DNA of 44,519 nt from JABMQB01 sp964575025 (lineage in GTDB: Bacteria; Bacteroidota; Bacteroidia; Bacteroidales; Prolixibacteraceae). The notes below the pieces were generated by a model that saw only the letters and a list, made by a program, of their open reading frames with translations, had not been told where the DNA came from and did no database searches. Positions 1 through 7,428 of the stretch are shown here, in pieces. A program made the position numbers and the translations under genes. The DNA lies in the NCBI GenBank assembly GCA_964575025.1, contig CAZNPV010000029.1, positions 1 through 44,519 of the forward strand, read 5' to 3'. Numbering within the stretch: position 1 is the stretch's first letter; each line of letters starts with the position of its first letter.

Positions 1-1
1 G

Positions 2-301
2 ATCATCGGGGAACTGGTTCAACGGATCCGAAACCTGAGAGCCACAAACTGCCTGATGGATTTTTGCTATATAGCAGACGGAAGAATCGGGGGGTGTATC
101 AATCAATCCACACGCATATGGGATATTGCCGGGCCGGCCTTGATTGTGGAGGAAGCCGGAGGAGTGTTTACCGACATACAGGGAGAACCGGTACAGTATG
201 CTATGAACGCGTCAGATTACGGCAAGAACTACCCTGTTGTGGGAACCACTAAAAAACTGCATGCATCAATCATTCAACTTATAAAAAATACTGAACGATG
301 A
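2..301 (+). CDS. Inositol monophosphatase family protein, C-terminal part (5' end outside window)
   Basis: The reading frame is open from base 2 and stops at 299-301, so only the last 99 codons are present. The visible part carries the C-terminal signature of the Mg2+-dependent inositol monophosphatase/SuhB fold: a GRIGG stretch, then W-D-I-A followed by ALIVEEAGG. In this family the Asp of the WD motif binds a catalytic metal and the EAGG helix closes the active site. Members dephosphorylate inositol phosphates, other sugar phosphates or 3'-phosphoadenosine nucleotides; the specificity-determining half lies outside the window, so SuhB and CysQ types cannot be separated. Its stop overlaps the next start as ATGA, suggesting translational coupling with the SDR gene. 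Confidence 0.85.
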   Translation: MIGELVQRIRNLRATNCLMDFCYIADGRIGGCINQSTRIWDIAGPALIVEEAGGVFTDIQGEPVQYAMNASDYGKNYPVVGTTKKLHASIIQLIKNTER

Positions 302-1305
302 AGATCTTATACATTGGAGGAACGGGGAACATCTCTTTTTCAAGTGTAGAACTAGCTCTGAAACAAGGGATCGAGGTGTACCTTGTGAACCGCGGGAAGA
401 GCCGCAATAAAAAACCGGAAGGAGCTATTTCGTGGATTGCGGATATCAACAATCCGCAGCAGGTGAAGGAGCTCCTCAAGGGGCATGCCTTTGATGCGGT
501 TGTCAACTGGATTGCTTTTACCCCTGCAGATATTCAGCGTGATTACGAACTTTTTAAAGACATCACCCAACAGTATATTTTCATCAGTTCGGCATCGGTC
601 TATCAGAAGCCTCCTTCGCATCCGGTCATTACTGAGTCGACGCCTCTGGCGAATCCCTACTGGCAGTATTCGCGCGATAAGATTGCCTGTGAAGAGGTGT
701 GCAACAAGTTGTACCGGGAGGAGGGATTTCCCATTACCATTGTCCGACCCTCCCATACCTACCGGACCGTTATCCCGGCAGCCCTGGGAAGCTGGACTGA
801 TTTTACCCTCATGGAAAGAATCCGGCAAGGGAAACCCATTGTAGCTCATGGCGACGGAACGTCGCTGTGGGTGATGACCCATGCCGATGATTTTGCCAAA
901 GGCTTCAATGGCTTGCTGGGCCATCAACAGGCAATCGGACATAGTTTTCATATAACATCCGACGAGGTTTTAACATGGAACCAGATCTATGAAGCCATGG
1001 GGGAGGCGGCAGGGGCAGAACCCCGTATTATCCATATACCTTCTGATTTTATCTGCGAAGTGGGAGATCAATACGGTATGACACAAATAAGAGGTACTCT
1101 TCTGGGCGATAAATCTTACAGCGTGATTTTTGACAATACCAAAATCAAAACCTTTGTGCCGGATTTTAAGGCAACCATCCCTTTCAACAAAGGAATAAAA
1201 AAAACCATACAGTGGTTTGACGAAAGTCCTGAAAGAAAATTCATTTCAGAAGAAAACAACCGTTTCCTGGATGTGCTGACAGAATCATACCGGAGAAAAA
1301 AATGA
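298..1305 (+). CDS. NAD(P)-dependent epimerase/dehydratase (extended or atypical SDR)
   Basis: A 335-residue Rossmann-fold oxidoreductase. The N-terminus has a glycine-rich dinucleotide loop GGTGNI (residues 7-12) after strand KILYI. The sequence VNRGKSR follows strand 2 and could favour NADP. The catalytic Ser region SSAS (97-100) and the YxxxK pair (Y124, K128) are present, so the core chemistry looks intact. The C-terminal half is variable and would bind the substrate, usually a nucleotide sugar in this family; I cannot name it. The start overlaps the upstream phosphatase stop by four bases, which fixes ATG 298. The family is clear but the exact reaction is not. Confidence 0.85.
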   Translation: MKILYIGGTGNISFSSVELALKQGIEVYLVNRGKSRNKKPEGAISWIADINNPQQVKELLKGHAFDAVVNWIAFTPADIQRDYELFKDITQQYIFISSASVYQKPPSHPVITESTPLANPYWQYSRDKIACEEVCNKLYREEGFPITIVRPSHTYRTVIPAALGSWTDFTLMERIRQGKPIVAHGDGTSLWVMTHADDFAKGFNGLLGHQQAIGHSFHITSDEVLTWNQIYEAMGEAAGAEPRIIHIPSDFICEVGDQYGMTQIRGTLLGDKSYSVIFDNTKIKTFVPDFKATIPFNKGIKKTIQWFDESPERKFISEENNRFLDVLTESYRRKK

Positions 1306-1450
1306 TCCTGGCTGGAGGTACACCTTTTCCCGGAGTTGGGATGATCGTCCGGTCCGGATGTTCATTCTGCAAACATGCGATGCCTCAGGGGTCCGTTGGT
1401 TTCTGAGAATTTTGTAATTTGCCGTTTCTGGTTTCTTAAAAGATATATGT

Positions 1451-2248
1451 ATGCACTACGAGGGCAACATCCTGAAAATGCGGACAGAGCTGGCAACTCC
1501 GGTAACCTATTATTTGCCGGTAGGAGACAAGGAGATTCCTATGAACAATTTTCTTGGCAAGGAGATAAAAATGCATTTCATCGGACGCATAAACTGTATT
1601 TCATGTGGGAAGGAGATTAAAAGATCTTTCAACCAGGGATTCTGTTACCAGTGTCTTCAGACCGCTCCTGAAGCCAGTGAAACGGTGATCAGACCTGAAC
1701 TTTCCAAGGCCCACCTGGGCATCGCCCGCGATATGGAATGGGCTCAAAAACATGACCTGATCGACCATTATGTCTATTTGGCTGTGGCCAGTGAAGTGAA
1801 AGTCGGGGTTACCCGGAATCATCAGATTCCAACACGGTGGATCGATCAGGGAGCCTCTCAGGCCATTGTGGTTGCAAAAACACCAAATCGCCATATCGCC
1901 GGCATTATTGAGGTTTTTCTGAAAAAGAAGTATACAGATAAAACCAACTGGAGGGCTATGCTCCGGAACAAAACAGCTCAACAGATCAACCTTCCGGAGG
2001 AAAAAGCAAAGGCCCTGGAAATGCTCTCTTCAGAACTCCGGAAATACAGCTCAGCAAACGATGAAGTTACCACGATCGAATATCCGGTTCTGCAATACCC
2101 CGGAAAGATCAAAAGCCTTTCTTTCGATAAGCAATCCCTCATACAGGAAACCTTACAAGGGATCAAGGGACAGTATCTGCTGTTTGAAGAAGACCAGGTG
2201 ATGAACATCAGGAAACATAACGGGTATTGGATCGAAGTGGACGTATAA
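1451..2248 (+). CDS. DUF2797 family zinc-ribbon protein
   Basis: A 265-residue protein with the layout I recall for DUF2797. It has an N-terminal beta region, a zinc-ribbon with two CxxC pairs (C49/C52 and C65/C68), then a conserved block around residues 107-160 with YVYLA, KVGVTR, an Arg (R129), TPNR and a Glu (E154). The spacing of paired tyrosines, KVGxTR, Arg and Glu resembles the core of GIY-YIG nucleases. That resemblance is my inference; the family's function is not established to my knowledge. The start at 1451 keeps the family's usual MxYxGNxxKM opening. It is preceded by about 145 bases without a confident gene and followed by lysA with its own promoter-like box. Confidence 0.8.
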   Translation: MHYEGNILKMRTELATPVTYYLPVGDKEIPMNNFLGKEIKMHFIGRINCISCGKEIKRSFNQGFCYQCLQTAPEASETVIRPELSKAHLGIARDMEWAQKHDLIDHYVYLAVASEVKVGVTRNHQIPTRWIDQGASQAIVVAKTPNRHIAGIIEVFLKKKYTDKTNWRAMLRNKTAQQINLPEEKAKALEMLSSELRKYSSANDEVTTIEYPVLQYPGKIKSLSFDKQSLIQETLQGIKGQYLLFEEDQVMNIRKHNGYWIEVDV

Positions 2249-2318
2249 CAAAAATCACAACGGTCTCCGGGGAAGGATTGGGTTCAACCCGGGGATAGGT
2301 TTTTCCGGAGGTTTTTGA

Positions 2319-2326
2319 TACCTTTG
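2319..2326 (+). promoter_or_regulatory. Bacteroidota -7 element (TACCTTTG) upstream of lysA
   Basis: TACCTTTG matches TAnnTTTG exactly and lies 20 bases before the lysA ATG. An AGAAGGAA stretch directly before the ATG could serve as ribosome binding site. No TTTG is present at the usual 19-21 base spacing, so the -33 half is weak. Confidence 0.45.
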
Positions 2327-2346
2327 TACGCAGTAAACAGAAGGAA

Positions 2347-3612
2347 ATGAAGGGGAAAAAGCTACCATTTACAAAAGAAACGATCACGGATATAATAGAA
2401 AAATATCCAACTCCTTTCCATTTGTATGATGAAAAGGGGATCCTGGATTATGCACAGCGTTTTAACGACGTATTTTCCTGGAATGAAGGATTTAAAGAGT
2501 TTTATGCCATAAAAGCAGCTCCCAATCCATACCTGATGAAATTGTTGCGCAATCAGGGATTTGGTATCGATTGCAGTTCCTATGCGGAGCTGGAGTTGGC
2601 CAGGCGGGTTGGCATGAAAGGAGAAGAGATCATGTTTTCTTCGAATGATACTCCTGCTGAAGAGTTTATAAAAGCCGTGGAACTGGGGGCGATCATTAAC
2701 CTGGATGATATAACCCACATCGAATATCTTGAAAAGCATGCAGGCATTCCTGAACTGGTGTGTTTCAGGTACAATCCGGGTCCCCTGAAAGATGGAAATA
2801 CCATTATCGGGAATCCCGAGGATTCCAAGTATGGATTCACCCGGGAACAGCTTATCGAAGGATACCGGAAACTGAAGAAAAAAGGGATTCAACGGTTTGG
2901 CATTCACACCATGGTAGCTTCCAACGAACTGGATCCGGACTATTTTGTTGAAACAGCAGAGATTGTCTTTGATCTTATAGCAGAGCTTTCCCGGAACCTG
3001 GGGATCACCTTTGAATTTGCCAACCTCGGCGGAGGCATTGGTATTCCCTATAGAAACGACCATAAGCCTGTAGACCTTGAATACATGAGCCGGGGAATTA
3101 AAGAAGTGTACGATGCGTTGATCGTCAGGCAGGGGTTGAAACCCCTGAAGCTTTTCTTTGAGTCGGGAAGAGCGATCACCGGCCCTTTTGGGTACCTGAT
3201 ATCAACCGTGTTGCACATGAAGGAAACCTACAAAAAATATATCGGACTGGATGCCAGCATGCATAACCTCATGCGTCCTGCCATGTACGGGGCATACCAC
3301 CATATCACCGTACTGGGGAAAGAGGGTCAGCCATGCAATACGTTGTATGATGTCACCGGGTCGCTATGTGAGAACAATGATAAGTTTGCCATTAACCGCT
3401 TGTTGCCTGAAACAAAAGCCGGTGATATCGTAGTTATCCACGATGCAGGAGCCCATGGCCATTCAATGGGATTCAACTACAATGGCAAACTGAGGTCGGC
3501 TGAATTGTTGCTCCGGAAAAACGGAGAAGTCGTTCAGATACGAAGGGCTGAAACGGTCGAAGACTATTTTGCAACCCTTGATTTTGAAGGATTGCCAGAT
3601 TTTAAAGTCTGA
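2347..3612 (+). CDS. lysA: Diaminopimelate decarboxylase (group IV PLP decarboxylase)
   Basis: A 421-residue fold-type III PLP enzyme, predicted to decarboxylate meso-diaminopimelate to L-lysine in the cytoplasm. Visible markers are the Schiff-base lysine in FYAIKA (K56), H187 in GIHTMVAS, the phosphate-binding GGG loop (228-230) in NLGGGIGIPY, ESGR (272-275), and the C-terminal active-site contribution SLCENND (C341) with DAGAHGHSM. In alanine-racemase-like decarboxylases these residues come from both subunits of the dimer. The length is near the family norm. Related group IV enzymes act on arginine, ornithine or carboxynorspermidine, so the diaminopimelate assignment is family-level. The following glycosyltransferase and TsaC genes lie on the same strand and may be co-transcribed. 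Confidence 0.82.
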   Translation: MKGKKLPFTKETITDIIEKYPTPFHLYDEKGILDYAQRFNDVFSWNEGFKEFYAIKAAPNPYLMKLLRNQGFGIDCSSYAELELARRVGMKGEEIMFSSNDTPAEEFIKAVELGAIINLDDITHIEYLEKHAGIPELVCFRYNPGPLKDGNTIIGNPEDSKYGFTREQLIEGYRKLKKKGIQRFGIHTMVASNELDPDYFVETAEIVFDLIAELSRNLGITFEFANLGGGIGIPYRNDHKPVDLEYMSRGIKEVYDALIVRQGLKPLKLFFESGRAITGPFGYLISTVLHMKETYKKYIGLDASMHNLMRPAMYGAYHHITVLGKEGQPCNTLYDVTGSLCENNDKFAINRLLPETKAGDIVVIHDAGAHGHSMGFNYNGKLRSAELLLRKNGEVVQIRRAETVEDYFATLDFEGLPDFKV

Positions 3613-3675
3613 GAATAAGGGAGTCCGGGGAAAAGCCATCTTCCCGGAATGGGTTGATTGATCAGAAGAAAGCAA

Positions 3676-4800
3676 ATGATACGAGTCGGGTTTGACGCGA
3701 AAAGAGCATTCCTTAATCGGGCAGGGCTGGGAAATTACAGCCGGAATACATTGGTAGCCCTCCGGAGGTATTTCCCGGAGAATGCGTATGTATTGTTCAC
3801 TCCTGAGCGAAAAAGCGCTTTGTTCTCTGATAAAGAACAGTTTGAGGTGGTTGCTCCTGCCTTTCCGGCTTCCCGGATCTACTCTTCCGTATGGCGTAGT
3901 TTTTTTCTCGCCGGCCTGTTGGAAAAAAAGAGACTTGACCTGTATCACGGACTGACCAATGAACTTCCGTCCGGGATCCATAAAACAGGAATGAAAAAAG
4001 TGGTAACCATTCATGACCTGATCTTTTTGCGGTATCCTCAGTATTATAAACCGGTTGACCGGAAGATCTATCTTCAAAAAGTAAAATATGCCTGTAAGGT
4101 TGCCGACCGCATTATTGCCGTGAGTACCCAGACCCGGAAGGATATCATCCGGTTTTTGAATGTGGATCCGGAAAAAATAAGTGTTGTTTTTCAGGGGATA
4201 TCCCCGCTGTTTTTTGAAGATCCCAAAACCAAATCTGAAGAGCTGAGAAAAAAATATCATCTTCCGGAAAGGTATATTTTATCGGTGGGAACCCTTGAAC
4301 AAAGGAAAAACCAGTTAAACCTCCTGAAAGCGGTTTATGTGGGTAATCTGGATATCTCAATTGTTCTGGTTGGCAAACACACCCGTTATGCAGGCGGGCT
4401 AAGGGAATTTGCTGTCCGGCATGGAATGGAGAAGAAAGTGATCATGGTAGGACAGGTTCCGGATGAGGACCTGCCAGGATTATACAGAAGTGCCCTGTTA
4501 ATGGTTTATATTTCGGAGTTTGAAGGGTTTGGGTTGCCTGTGATTGAAGCCATGGCTTCAGGATGCCCGGTGGTTACTTCCAATAGCTCCTGTATGCCTG
4601 AAACTGCTGCCGGTGCTGCCTTACTTTGTGATCCCGGTAATATCCATGAAATTTTTCATGCCATACAATCCATACTGAAGAATCCGAAAGGAACAAGTCA
4701 GCTGATCGAAAAAGGAAAAAAACGGGCGCTGGAATTTTCCGGAGACAAGATTTCAGCAAACCTGGTTTCTCTCTATGAAAAAATTCTGGCCAATGGATAA
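3676..4800 (+). CDS. Glycosyltransferase family 4 (GT-B fold)
   Basis: A 374-residue GT-B glycosyltransferase. The N-terminal domain has VGFDAKRAF and GLGNYSR, the usual glycine-rich acceptor-side loop, and ends with a VTIHDL motif. The C-terminal domain has SVGTLEQRKNQ, the nucleotide-binding strand typical of GT4, and the E-x7-E motif in EGFGLPVIEAM near residue 280. It should transfer a sugar from an activated donor to a lipid or glycan acceptor at the inner membrane face; donor and acceptor cannot be read from sequence. I chose ATG 3676, preceded by AAGAAAG, rather than an upstream TTG at 3658, because family members begin directly with the first beta strand (MIRVGFD). Its 3' end overlaps the next gene. 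Confidence 0.85.
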   Translation: MIRVGFDAKRAFLNRAGLGNYSRNTLVALRRYFPENAYVLFTPERKSALFSDKEQFEVVAPAFPASRIYSSVWRSFFLAGLLEKKRLDLYHGLTNELPSGIHKTGMKKVVTIHDLIFLRYPQYYKPVDRKIYLQKVKYACKVADRIIAVSTQTRKDIIRFLNVDPEKISVVFQGISPLFFEDPKTKSEELRKKYHLPERYILSVGTLEQRKNQLNLLKAVYVGNLDISIVLVGKHTRYAGGLREFAVRHGMEKKVIMVGQVPDEDLPGLYRSALLMVYISEFEGFGLPVIEAMASGCPVVTSNSSCMPETAAGAALLCDPGNIHEIFHAIQSILKNPKGTSQLIEKGKKRALEFSGDKISANLVSLYEKILANG

Positions 4801-5359
4801 TGATCTGAAAAAAGCATTGGAAGTGCTGAGGGGAGGGGGTGTGATTCTCTATCCCACGGATACGATATGGGGTCTTGGATGCGATGCAACGAATACAGCA
4901 GCAGTGGCCCGGATTTATGCGATCAAGAAAAGGGAGGATACAAAGCAGATGTTGGTCTTAATGGAAAATCCGGCCTTGTTAACCCGTTATGTTGCAGATA
5001 TACCGGACATAGCCTGGGATCTGATTGACCTATCGACTGCACCGCTCACAGTGATTTATCCGGGAGCCCGGAACCTGGCCGCAAATCTGATTGCTCCGGA
5101 CGGAAGCATTGGAATCCGGTTTACCCGGGAGCAGTTTACTTCTGCCCTGCTGCAACGATTCCGAAAGCCGTTGGTATCTACTTCCGCGAATATAAGCGGA
5201 CAACCTGCCCCGGCAAATTTCAGTTGTATCGACAAAGAAGTGAAAAACAAGGTGGATTATGTGGTGAAATACCGGCAGGATGACCTTACTCCGGCTGAAC
5301 CCTCGCGGATCATTAAAATGGATGCCAAAGGAAGAATTGACATCATCAGAAACCAATAA
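4775..5359 (+). CDS. tsaC: L-threonylcarbamoyladenylate synthase (Sua5/YciO/YrdC family)
   Basis: A 194-residue YrdC-domain protein. It should make threonylcarbamoyl-AMP from threonine, bicarbonate and ATP, the first step of tRNA t6A37 modification. Family motifs visible are GGVILYPTDTIWGLGCDA near the N-terminus, the KKRE basic strip (about residues 50-53) and the C-terminal STSANISGQPAP. There is no long Sua5 C-terminal extension, so it is the short TsaC-like form; a YciO paralogue is the main alternative. ATG 4775 overlaps the glycosyltransferase end by 26 bases. ATG 4793 (overlap 8) is equally possible and would remove only six residues. Confidence 0.85.
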   Translation: MKKFWPMDNDLKKALEVLRGGGVILYPTDTIWGLGCDATNTAAVARIYAIKKREDTKQMLVLMENPALLTRYVADIPDIAWDLIDLSTAPLTVIYPGARNLAANLIAPDGSIGIRFTREQFTSALLQRFRKPLVSTSANISGQPAPANFSCIDKEVKNKVDYVVKYRQDDLTPAEPSRIIKMDAKGRIDIIRNQ

Positions 5360-5382
5360 GGCTGCCCCCATGGGAACAGCCG
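5360..5382. terminator. Weak hairpin between convergent tsaC and GIN-domain gene
   Basis: GGCTG (5360-5364) pairs with CAGCC (5377-5381) around a C/G-rich interior, directly after the tsaC stop. T-rich stretches follow on the plus strand only after a gap. It may act as a modest bidirectional terminator for the two converging genes. Confidence 0.3.
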
Positions 5383-5405
5383 TATATCCTTTTCCGGTAT
5401 TTTTT

Positions 5406-6116
5406 TTACCTCATTTTTTTTACCGAGCCGGAACCTGAAACAGAGGAGTTGATCGCAGGATTTCCCGTATAATACACATCACCTGATCCGGAAACTTTTA
5501 TCTCCAGCTCTTCCGTTGCATATACGCTGCTATTTCCTGATCCGGAAACCCTGACCGAAACATTTTCTGCTTCAAATCCGGATGCATCTACATCTCCTGA
5601 TCCCGATACGGAAATGGAAAGATTCCTGGCATTCCCACCATCCGCAATACGTATATCTCCTGATCCCGATATGGATGCATTCACTTTTTCCGCATTCAGT
5701 TCAGCCAGTGTAATATCACCACTGCCACTGATACGCATATCCATTTCTCCGGTATTTAATTTATTATGGGCACGAATGTCTCCGGAACCAGATATTGCCA
5801 ATCCTTCGATTTCTTTTGCAGTTACGTGAATTTTAATATCTCCGGTATTAAAATTCTGCCAGAAGAAGCTCCTGTTTTCAAATCGAATGATCAGTTCATC
5901 TCCCCTTACTTCGGTAATAATTTTTTCCAATGTGGAAGATTTTGCTTCTATTTCAAGACTTTGAGGTTCTCCCTGTTCCACGTAAAGAACTCCCGGAATA
6001 CGCAACGATATTTTAGAGAAAGCAGGGACATCTCGTTTTTCCTCTTCTGCAATTGCCTGATTGGCAACAACGAAGGAAAATAACACAAAAAGCATGACAA
6101 AGGGTTTTGTTCTCAT
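5406..6116 (-). CDS. Secreted GIN-domain (DUF2807) protein with beta-helix repeats
   Basis: A 236-residue protein with a signal peptide (MRTK, hydrophobic stretch to about residue 20, likely cleavage after AIA) and a putative auto-transporter adhesin head GIN domain (DUF2807). The mature part contains seven SGSG motifs starting at residues 109, 130, 150, 171, 191, 209 and 227. The 18-21-residue period is what a right-handed beta-helix with one turn per rung would give. It is probably exported across the inner membrane; its final location and role are unknown, as for most of this Bacteroidota family. It converges with tsaC and is divergent from the thioesterase gene. Confidence 0.85.
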   Translation of the reverse strand: MRTKPFVMLFVLFSFVVANQAIAEEEKRDVPAFSKISLRIPGVLYVEQGEPQSLEIEAKSSTLEKIITEVRGDELIIRFENRSFFWQNFNTGDIKIHVTAKEIEGLAISGSGDIRAHNKLNTGEMDMRISGSGDITLAELNAEKVNASISGSGDIRIADGGNARNLSISVSGSGDVDASGFEAENVSVRVSGSGNSSVYATEELEIKVSGSGDVYYTGNPAINSSVSGSGSVKKMR

Positions 6117-6268
6117 GATGAATTGATTTTAATGATTTGTAGAAATAAGACGAATAAAAAGTACAGAAGTTGCACAGAATCATTAAAAAATCTTTCTTTG
6201 AGGGAGCATTCAGACGTTTCGGGAACCCGTGACGAGGATTTAAAGAAAGAACAGATAAAATACATTGA

Positions 6269-6697
6269 ATGGATAGGATGGATTTTCACCACCGGATACC
6301 TGTTCAGATTCGTTTTAATGATATTGATATTGTGGGGCATGTCAATAACGCGGTTTATCAGGAGTATTTCGACCAGGCAAGGCTGGCATATTTTAAAAAG
6401 GTTTTCGGGAAGAAGATTGAATGGGTAAAAGCAGGTTTTGTCATTGCCGGTATACAGGTTGATTTTTCTGAACCGGTATATCTTGATGACACGATTTTTG
6501 TGGTTACCAGGGTGGAGCGTATCGGCGACAAAAGCCTGAATATGGTTCAGCAGGTCTTAAAGGAAGGATCAGGAGAGCTGGCGGCAACAGCACGGACTGT
6601 TATGGTTAGCTTTGATTATCAAAATAAAAAATCCATAGCATTTCCTGAAAAATGGAAAGAAAGGCTTGAAGAATTTGAAGGGAGGAAGTTGTCCTAA
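6269..6697 (+). CDS. Acyl-CoA thioesterase, 4HBT hotdog fold (YbgC/FadM-like)
   Basis: A 142-residue hotdog-fold protein. The N-terminal block VQIRFNDIDIVGHVNNAVYQEYFDQAR carries the 4-hydroxybenzoyl-CoA thioesterase signature, with the catalytic-type Asp (D20) just before the GHVNN turn. Members hydrolyse acyl-CoA or acyl-ACP thioesters as dimers or tetramers in the cytoplasm; the acyl chain preferred here cannot be inferred. An in-frame stop (TGA) immediately precedes ATG 6269, so translation starts there or at ATG 6278. Roughly 150 bases separate it from the divergent GIN-domain gene. It converges with rimM, whose stop lies only a few bases downstream. Confidence 0.82.
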   Translation: MDRMDFHHRIPVQIRFNDIDIVGHVNNAVYQEYFDQARLAYFKKVFGKKIEWVKAGFVIAGIQVDFSEPVYLDDTIFVVTRVERIGDKSLNMVQQVLKEGSGELAATARTVMVSFDYQNKKSIAFPEKWKERLEEFEGRKLS

Positions 6698-6700
6698 GGA

Positions 6701-7231
6701 TCACTCCTCCGCAAGCAATCCATTGGGAAGGATCATCTGTATGGTCTTCCCGACGGGATCTGTATCTTCAACCAGGTCTTCATTGTAAGGGATCAGAATC
6801 TCCTTTCCCCGGTTTTTCACTGTTAAAACAATATTTCCGGAATAATTCACTACATGTGTAATTGTACCGACAGTTATTTTATTGGCATTCACCACCTGAA
6901 ATCCGATCAGTTGTTCCTGCGTTGGATCCTGGTTGTTTGTCAGGTCTTCATTTTTCAGATACACCTCTAACCCGGTAAATTCACTGGCTTTTTCCTCAGA
7001 ATCGATCCATCTGAATTTCACCAGTGCCTGGGTGGATGATTTGATCTGCAGTTGATCTCTTTCCACAAAAAACGGAACCAGCAGTCCGTCAATTTTTACA
7101 AACAAAATCCGGGCAGATGCAAACGGCTCCCGGTAGTCTTCTTCAAAAACCAGGTATAATTCTCCGTGGATGCCGTGTGTTTTTCGGAGAAATCCGATTT
7201 GCGTACACTCTTTTAGTGGAATGGTTTCCAT
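6701..7231 (-). CDS. rimM: Ribosome maturation factor RimM
   Basis: A 176-residue RimM. The N-terminal domain opens with QIGFLRKTHGIHGELYL, the family hallmark. A C-terminal PRC-barrel spans about residues 100-172 (LIGFQVVNANKITVG, then ILIPYNEDLV). RimM binds ribosomal protein S19 and assists assembly of the 30S head. It lies directly downstream of rpsP, a common pairing in bacteria. The start at 7231 fits the family; an exact TAnnTTTG box sits only four bases upstream of the ATG, which is unusual (see findings). Confidence 0.92.
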   Translation of the reverse strand: METIPLKECTQIGFLRKTHGIHGELYLVFEEDYREPFASARILFVKIDGLLVPFFVERDQLQIKSSTQALVKFRWIDSEEKASEFTGLEVYLKNEDLTNNQDPTQEQLIGFQVVNANKITVGTITHVVNYSGNIVLTVKNRGKEILIPYNEDLVEDTDPVGKTIQMILPNGLLAEE

Positions 7232-7235
7232 AGTT

Positions 7236-7243
7236 CAAATATA
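7236..7243 (-). promoter_or_regulatory. -7 element (TATATTTG) abutting rimM start
   Basis: On the minus strand TATATTTG matches TAnnTTTG exactly and ends four bases before the rimM ATG. If active, transcription would begin at or inside the start codon, giving a leaderless message. No TTTG lies 19 bases upstream. Confidence 0.3.
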
Positions 7244-7309
7244 GGAAAATCAGTTTCAGAAAAAGCCTCTTTGTGTATTGTTAGCTTGTTCTGAAACGCA
7301 TTCGGGCTT

Positions 7310-7339
7310 CTGTTCGTGAAATGTACATTTCAAAAACAG
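7310..7339 (-). other. Hairpin with 16-base palindrome in rpsP-rimM spacer
   Basis: The perfect palindrome TGAAATGTACATTTCA (7317-7332) is flanked by CTGTT (7310-7314) and AACAG (7335-7339), separated by symmetric two-base gaps. In the rpsP-rimM transcript this could fold into one extended hairpin. No T-run follows, so it is not a simple terminator. An operator, RNase processing site or mRNA stabiliser is possible. Confidence 0.4.
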
Positions 7340-7428
7340 AGGGGCTCAGAAAATGGACGATTGAAGCATCCTGCTGAAAGCGGATGGGATTAACTCTTAG
7401 ATTCTTCAGGCGGGGTTTTATCGTCCTT

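Noticed and set aside
352..951. 199-codon minus-strand frame opposite the SDR gene
   Set aside because: Antisense shadow; the plus-strand frame has complete SDR motifs and an ATGA link to its neighbour.
2265..2310. CTCCGG/CCGGAG inverted repeat before lysA as a terminator or riboswitch
   Set aside because: The arms are six bases and 34 bases apart, and no lysine riboswitch features are visible.
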